This document shows, one piece after another, positions 60,661 to 64,000 of a DNA stretch of 64,000 bases (positions are counted from its first letter, which is position 1; each line of letters begins with the position of its first letter). This stretch comes from Ichthyophthirius multifiliis (Eukaryota > Ciliophora > Oligohymenophorea > Hymenostomatida). The notes below the pieces were generated by a model. That model worked only from the letters and a program-made list of their open reading frames with translations. It searched no databases and was not told where the DNA came from. Position numbers and translations under genes: made by a program. The stretch is from the NCBI RefSeq assembly GCF_000220395.1, contig NW_004086776.1:1-64000 (forward strand), read 5' to 3'.

Positions 60661-61566
60661 GGAAAGACTTATAAAAAAGTCAATAAAAAATATTAAGAAG
60701 AGTAAATAAAAAATACACAAGATTTTATGTTTGATAACTAATTTATTAAATTATTTTTAATAATCAAATTATTAATACATATAAGTCTATATATAATGGT
60801 AAATATAAAAATGACTGTCATAAATTACTTATTTGTTATAATAGAAATGTTATTAATATAAATAGAATAAGTATTTTGATTTATGTTATTATAAATGCTA
60901 TTTGTAATTTTATTTTTCTTTATTTGCATTTAATATTTTGTCATTTTTTTAAAAAATGTGGCATTTGCATACAAATATTATATAATAAGTTTATTTTTTT
61001 ATATTTATTTTATTGATAAAAACGTTTTATTCATGAACTATTTTTTTTAATATAATAATTAAATAATTATATTTTAAGTAAATCAAAAATTGTTTTTATT
61101 TAAAATTTAAATAAATATTAGACTATATTATAAACTTATTGTTTTATTTTAAATATGGAATAATATTTTTTTTTTCTTTATAATGTTATATCAAAAAATA
61201 TATAAGAAAATAAAAAAAAGCATTCTATAAATAAACAATAATTTAAATTTATGATAATAGATTAGTAAATTTTTATAATTTGCGTTTAAATATTGAAACC
61301 TTTTTAATAAATTAATTCATTCAAAGCAGCTTTGAAATGTGTAAATAAGACTATTTATAAAGTATTGATCTTATAAAAATTAAATATGAGCAGATCTGCC
61401 TATAAAGCTATCTATAGATCTTAATATTAAATAATTTATAATGAAATAAATTAATAAAATAAATATAAAAAAAAACTTTTCCTAAATAACAAAATTAACA
61501 TCTAATCTTATAACATTTTAGTTTTTTAAATTACATAAAATTTAATTAGCCATTTAATTATATAAT
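60661..61566. other. AT-rich region, no gene supported
   Basis: No convincing coding sequence on either strand. A short plus-strand frame from ATG 61387 is discussed among the rejected items. Confidence 0.4.
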
Positions 61567-63950
61567 TCAGCTTTTCTTTAAAAATAAATATAATATTATT
61601 TTAATATTTATTTATTATTACTCACTAGTATCTTGAATTGATTAAAAACACTTTTGAATTCTTGCCGAAGAATAAGAAACAAAAGAATCTTAATAACTAC
61701 TACACAAAATTACATTTTTAAAATAAGATAAACCCTTATAAACATAATTTTTTTTTATATAAAAAATTATAGCTTATTATTCTAATAATATTTTACATTT
61801 TATTTAGATAAATTAAATAAATAACATTCATTAAGTTAATTTTTATCTTATAAAATTAATTGTTTTAAACAAAGACTTTCTTTTTTGAATTTTATCATAG
61901 TCCATAAACCTTTGTAATTTAATATATATTTAGTATAAAAAATAGAATAAGTACCTGCATTTATTAACTTACTTTTCTAAAATAAATTCCCTAAATGAGG
62001 CGAAGAAAAAGAAATATAAGTATAAAATTTATCTTTTAATTAATCTAAATATTATATAGCATCTCTAATAATAACTCCTCCTAAAGAATGACCTATAAAG
62101 CTCAATTTCTGTAATTAATTTATATCATCAAAGTAAATATTTATTGATTCCAGTACTTCTTTAGCCAATCTTTTTCCCATTTCTGAAATATCACCTTCAG
62201 TTTGTTCCTCATTTATATTAGAAGAAATAATAATATGATCCCTATATCTTGATAATAAATTGCTTTTGATAGGCCTTAAATCATATCTATTTCCTTAATA
62301 GCCATGTACTAATATAAACATATGTTTTGTTATTTAATCTTTGAAAAAAGGTTTAATTTTTAAGTCATGTTTTTTATAAAGAATAGATTTCCTAAAAAAT
62401 AATTGGACGATTTTCGGGTTTTATAAAATTAGAAACGTCTTATATATTGAAAGGCTAAAAATTTTAAAAGTAGTATTTTTTTCTTATTTCTGAAGCTATT
62501 TTTTCATTTAATATTCCTGTGTCCTTATCTTAGAAATTCGATAAATCTTGTATATTTATTTTTTATGAAAATATTATTTCTTTATAATATTATTCATTTT
62601 CTTTATTATATTTATTAATTAATTGTTATTCTTATATATTTAGGTTCTTTATTATTATTTCTATATAAAAATTCCATATTTATGATTTACAACTTGCTAT
62701 ATTATATATATACTTTATTTGTTTTATATATTATATTTTTTTATATTTTAATTTATTTTATTATTATTTTTTATAAAGAATACGTTTTCTATATCTTCTG
62801 GTAATTATTTAATATCTTTTTTTTATTTTAAATCATTTGATATATCAGAAAGAAGACCTTTATAATTATCAGCTTATTTTTTTTTTATTAATAACATATA
62901 TATTATATCCTTATTTTTTATAAATATAATAAATTATATTTTTTATACTTTCTTATGATTTAATTTGTTAAATATAATCACTATTTTATTTCAAATCTTT
63001 ACTAAAAAAAAGAAAATATAAATTAATATTAGTTTTTTTTTATTTACAATTATAAATAATTATTTTCAAAATCTTCTTAATGAATGTCAAGTTTAAAAAT
63101 CTTTTATTTTTTATTTATTGTAATATTATTTTATATTAACTTCTTCTAATTTCTAATCATCTATTATTAAAGATTTTCGAGATTCTTAATATATTAGTTT
63201 TTTTAAATTAATGAAGCTATTATAAAAAGGAATAACATATTTTTAGTAAAACAAAATAACATCTTCTTCATTATCTAAGTTTCAAAAAAGTTTAATATAT
63301 TTAATTATTCCATAATTTTTTTTATTTTTTTACATTAGTTTGTTATTATTTTTATTAAATTTTTAAAACTATTTATTTTATTGAATTCAGAATATTTAAA
63401 CTTAATGTCTTTTAATCAATTAATAATAAAGATTTAATTATTTATGTTTTTATCATATTTATACCTATTAATGATGTATAAATAAATATATTGGCCTAAG
63501 ATAATTGCTATTAATCAAAAATAGCTGGTAAAAATTCATATATTCCTTTATTTTTAAAAAATAAAAAATTAAACAAACAAAAAATACCATTTTCACTTTT
63601 GTGTATTATAGATCTAAATACAGAAACTTACTTAAAATAATTTTTTTATTTTCTTTATAATTTGTATGGTACAATTTAGCTACGAAATATAAGTTTTTTT
63701 ATATATCGTTTGGATAGAAATCAATATTTCCACGAAACTAGCAAATATCATTTAATTATATATATTTATCAGAATATCTAATTATAAAGGATTTACTATA
63801 AAAGTATTAATCTTTAATATAACTAAATTATTAAAAATTATTTTTTATCAAATATATTATGGAATTTTAACAATTTTAATCATCTTATAATACTCTATAT
63901 GGATAAAAATATTATCTTTGTTATTCTATTTATTTTAATTTTTTTTTTAA
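61567..63950 (-). CDS. FAM135-type serine hydrolase (DUF676), 5' end unresolved
   Basis: Family: alpha/beta hydrolases of the DUF676/FAM135 group, predicted lipases. Seen at the C-terminus in family order: HMFILVHGYQGNRYDLRPIK, SSNINEEQTEGDISEMGKRL, nucleophile elbow LSFIGHSLGGVIIRDAIQYL, DKFYTYISFSSPHLGNLFQK, KESLCLKQLIL, LSYFKNVILCSSYQDSFVSY then SSARIQKC. Ser of GHSLGG and Asp of YQDS are present; a catalytic His is not placed. Upstream exons (NEEDVILFYQKYVIPFYNSF, DICQFRGNIDFYPNDIQKNL, VAKLYHTNYKENKKIILSKF) fit the N-terminal region of FAM135. Several introns of 40-90 nt are needed. The start is near or beyond 63950 and may lie outside the window. It ends at TGA 61567-61569. Confidence 0.82.
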
Positions 63951-64000
63951 AAATATATATTTTTTTAAAACTTTTTGTAATGTTATTTTATTTAATATCT

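Noticed and set aside
61387-61500. Short plus-strand frame MSRSAYKAIYRSQYQ as an LYR-motif protein
   Set aside because: The motif is incomplete and the rest of the frame degenerates into Asn/Lys/Ile noise.
1-64000. Search for transposons, virus-like elements, tRNA/rRNA genes, telomere repeats and CRISPR arrays
   Set aside because: No transposase, reverse transcriptase, capsid or integrase motif, no tRNA cloverleaf and no telomeric C4A2-type repeat was recognised by eye; a tRNAscan or profile search would be needed to be certain.

Overview
The window looks like nuclear DNA of an oligohymenophorean ciliate, most like Ichthyophthirius, probably a macronuclear draft contig. It is extremely AT-rich, even inside genes. 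TAA and TAG are read through as glutamine in every recognisable gene, and only TGA ends reading frames. Introns are short GT..AG introns (mostly 40-80 nt; 26 nt at the shortest). There is one run of Ns. The organism call is inference; the Gln reassignment of TAA/TAG is seen directly in conserved proteins such as SDHB, BMS1, CDC14 and RPP30. I found no rRNA, tRNA, CRISPR array, telomere repeat, transposon or virus-like element.

Layout. 1-1692: AT-rich spacer. 1.7-5.9 kb (-): a calmodulin-kinase-type protein kinase and a cyclic-nucleotide-gated K+ channel. 6.2-9.7 kb (+): a POT1/TEBP-alpha telomere end-binding protein and a membrane-anchored aspartyl-protease-like protein. 10.3-14.9 kb (+): three Q/N-rich proteins of unknown role. 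15-17.2 kb (-): an unrecognised 187-residue protein and two doubtful small genes. 17.7-19.8 kb (+): an MFS sugar transporter, ending 36 nt from a convergent coiled-coil gene (19.8-22.0 kb, -). 22.5-23.8 kb (+): succinate dehydrogenase iron-sulfur subunit. 24.1-25.3 kb (+): a Q/N-rich protein with a triplet repeat. 25.95-26.2 kb: assembly gap. 26.2-28.0 kb (-): RNase P/MRP subunit RPP30. 28.2-35.2 kb: three coiled-coil proteins.

35.5-36.3 kb (+): an MGST3-type MAPEG protein. 36.5-39.9 kb (-): ribosome-biogenesis GTPase BMS1. 40.6-43.5 kb (+): a PIG-O-like GPI ethanolamine-phosphate transferase whose catalytic residues appear to be missing. 43.9-45.5 kb (+): a divergent importin-alpha-like protein. 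45.7-47.6 kb (-): CDC14 phosphatase. 48-54.5 kb (-): three N/Q-rich coiled-coil proteins, one with SFI1-like tryptophan motifs. 54.8-56.5 kb: weak coding signal. 56.6-60.7 kb (-): a furin-type cysteine-rich surface-protein gene with a broken frame and in-frame UGA codons exactly where conserved cysteines are expected. 61.6-63.95 kb (-): a FAM135-type serine hydrolase running toward the window edge.

The genes are ordinary eukaryotic single-copy genes without operons. The most unusual items are the UGA-for-Cys pattern and frame steps in the cysteine-rich gene, the PIG-O-like protein without catalytic ligands, and the protease-like protein lacking its first Asp motif.
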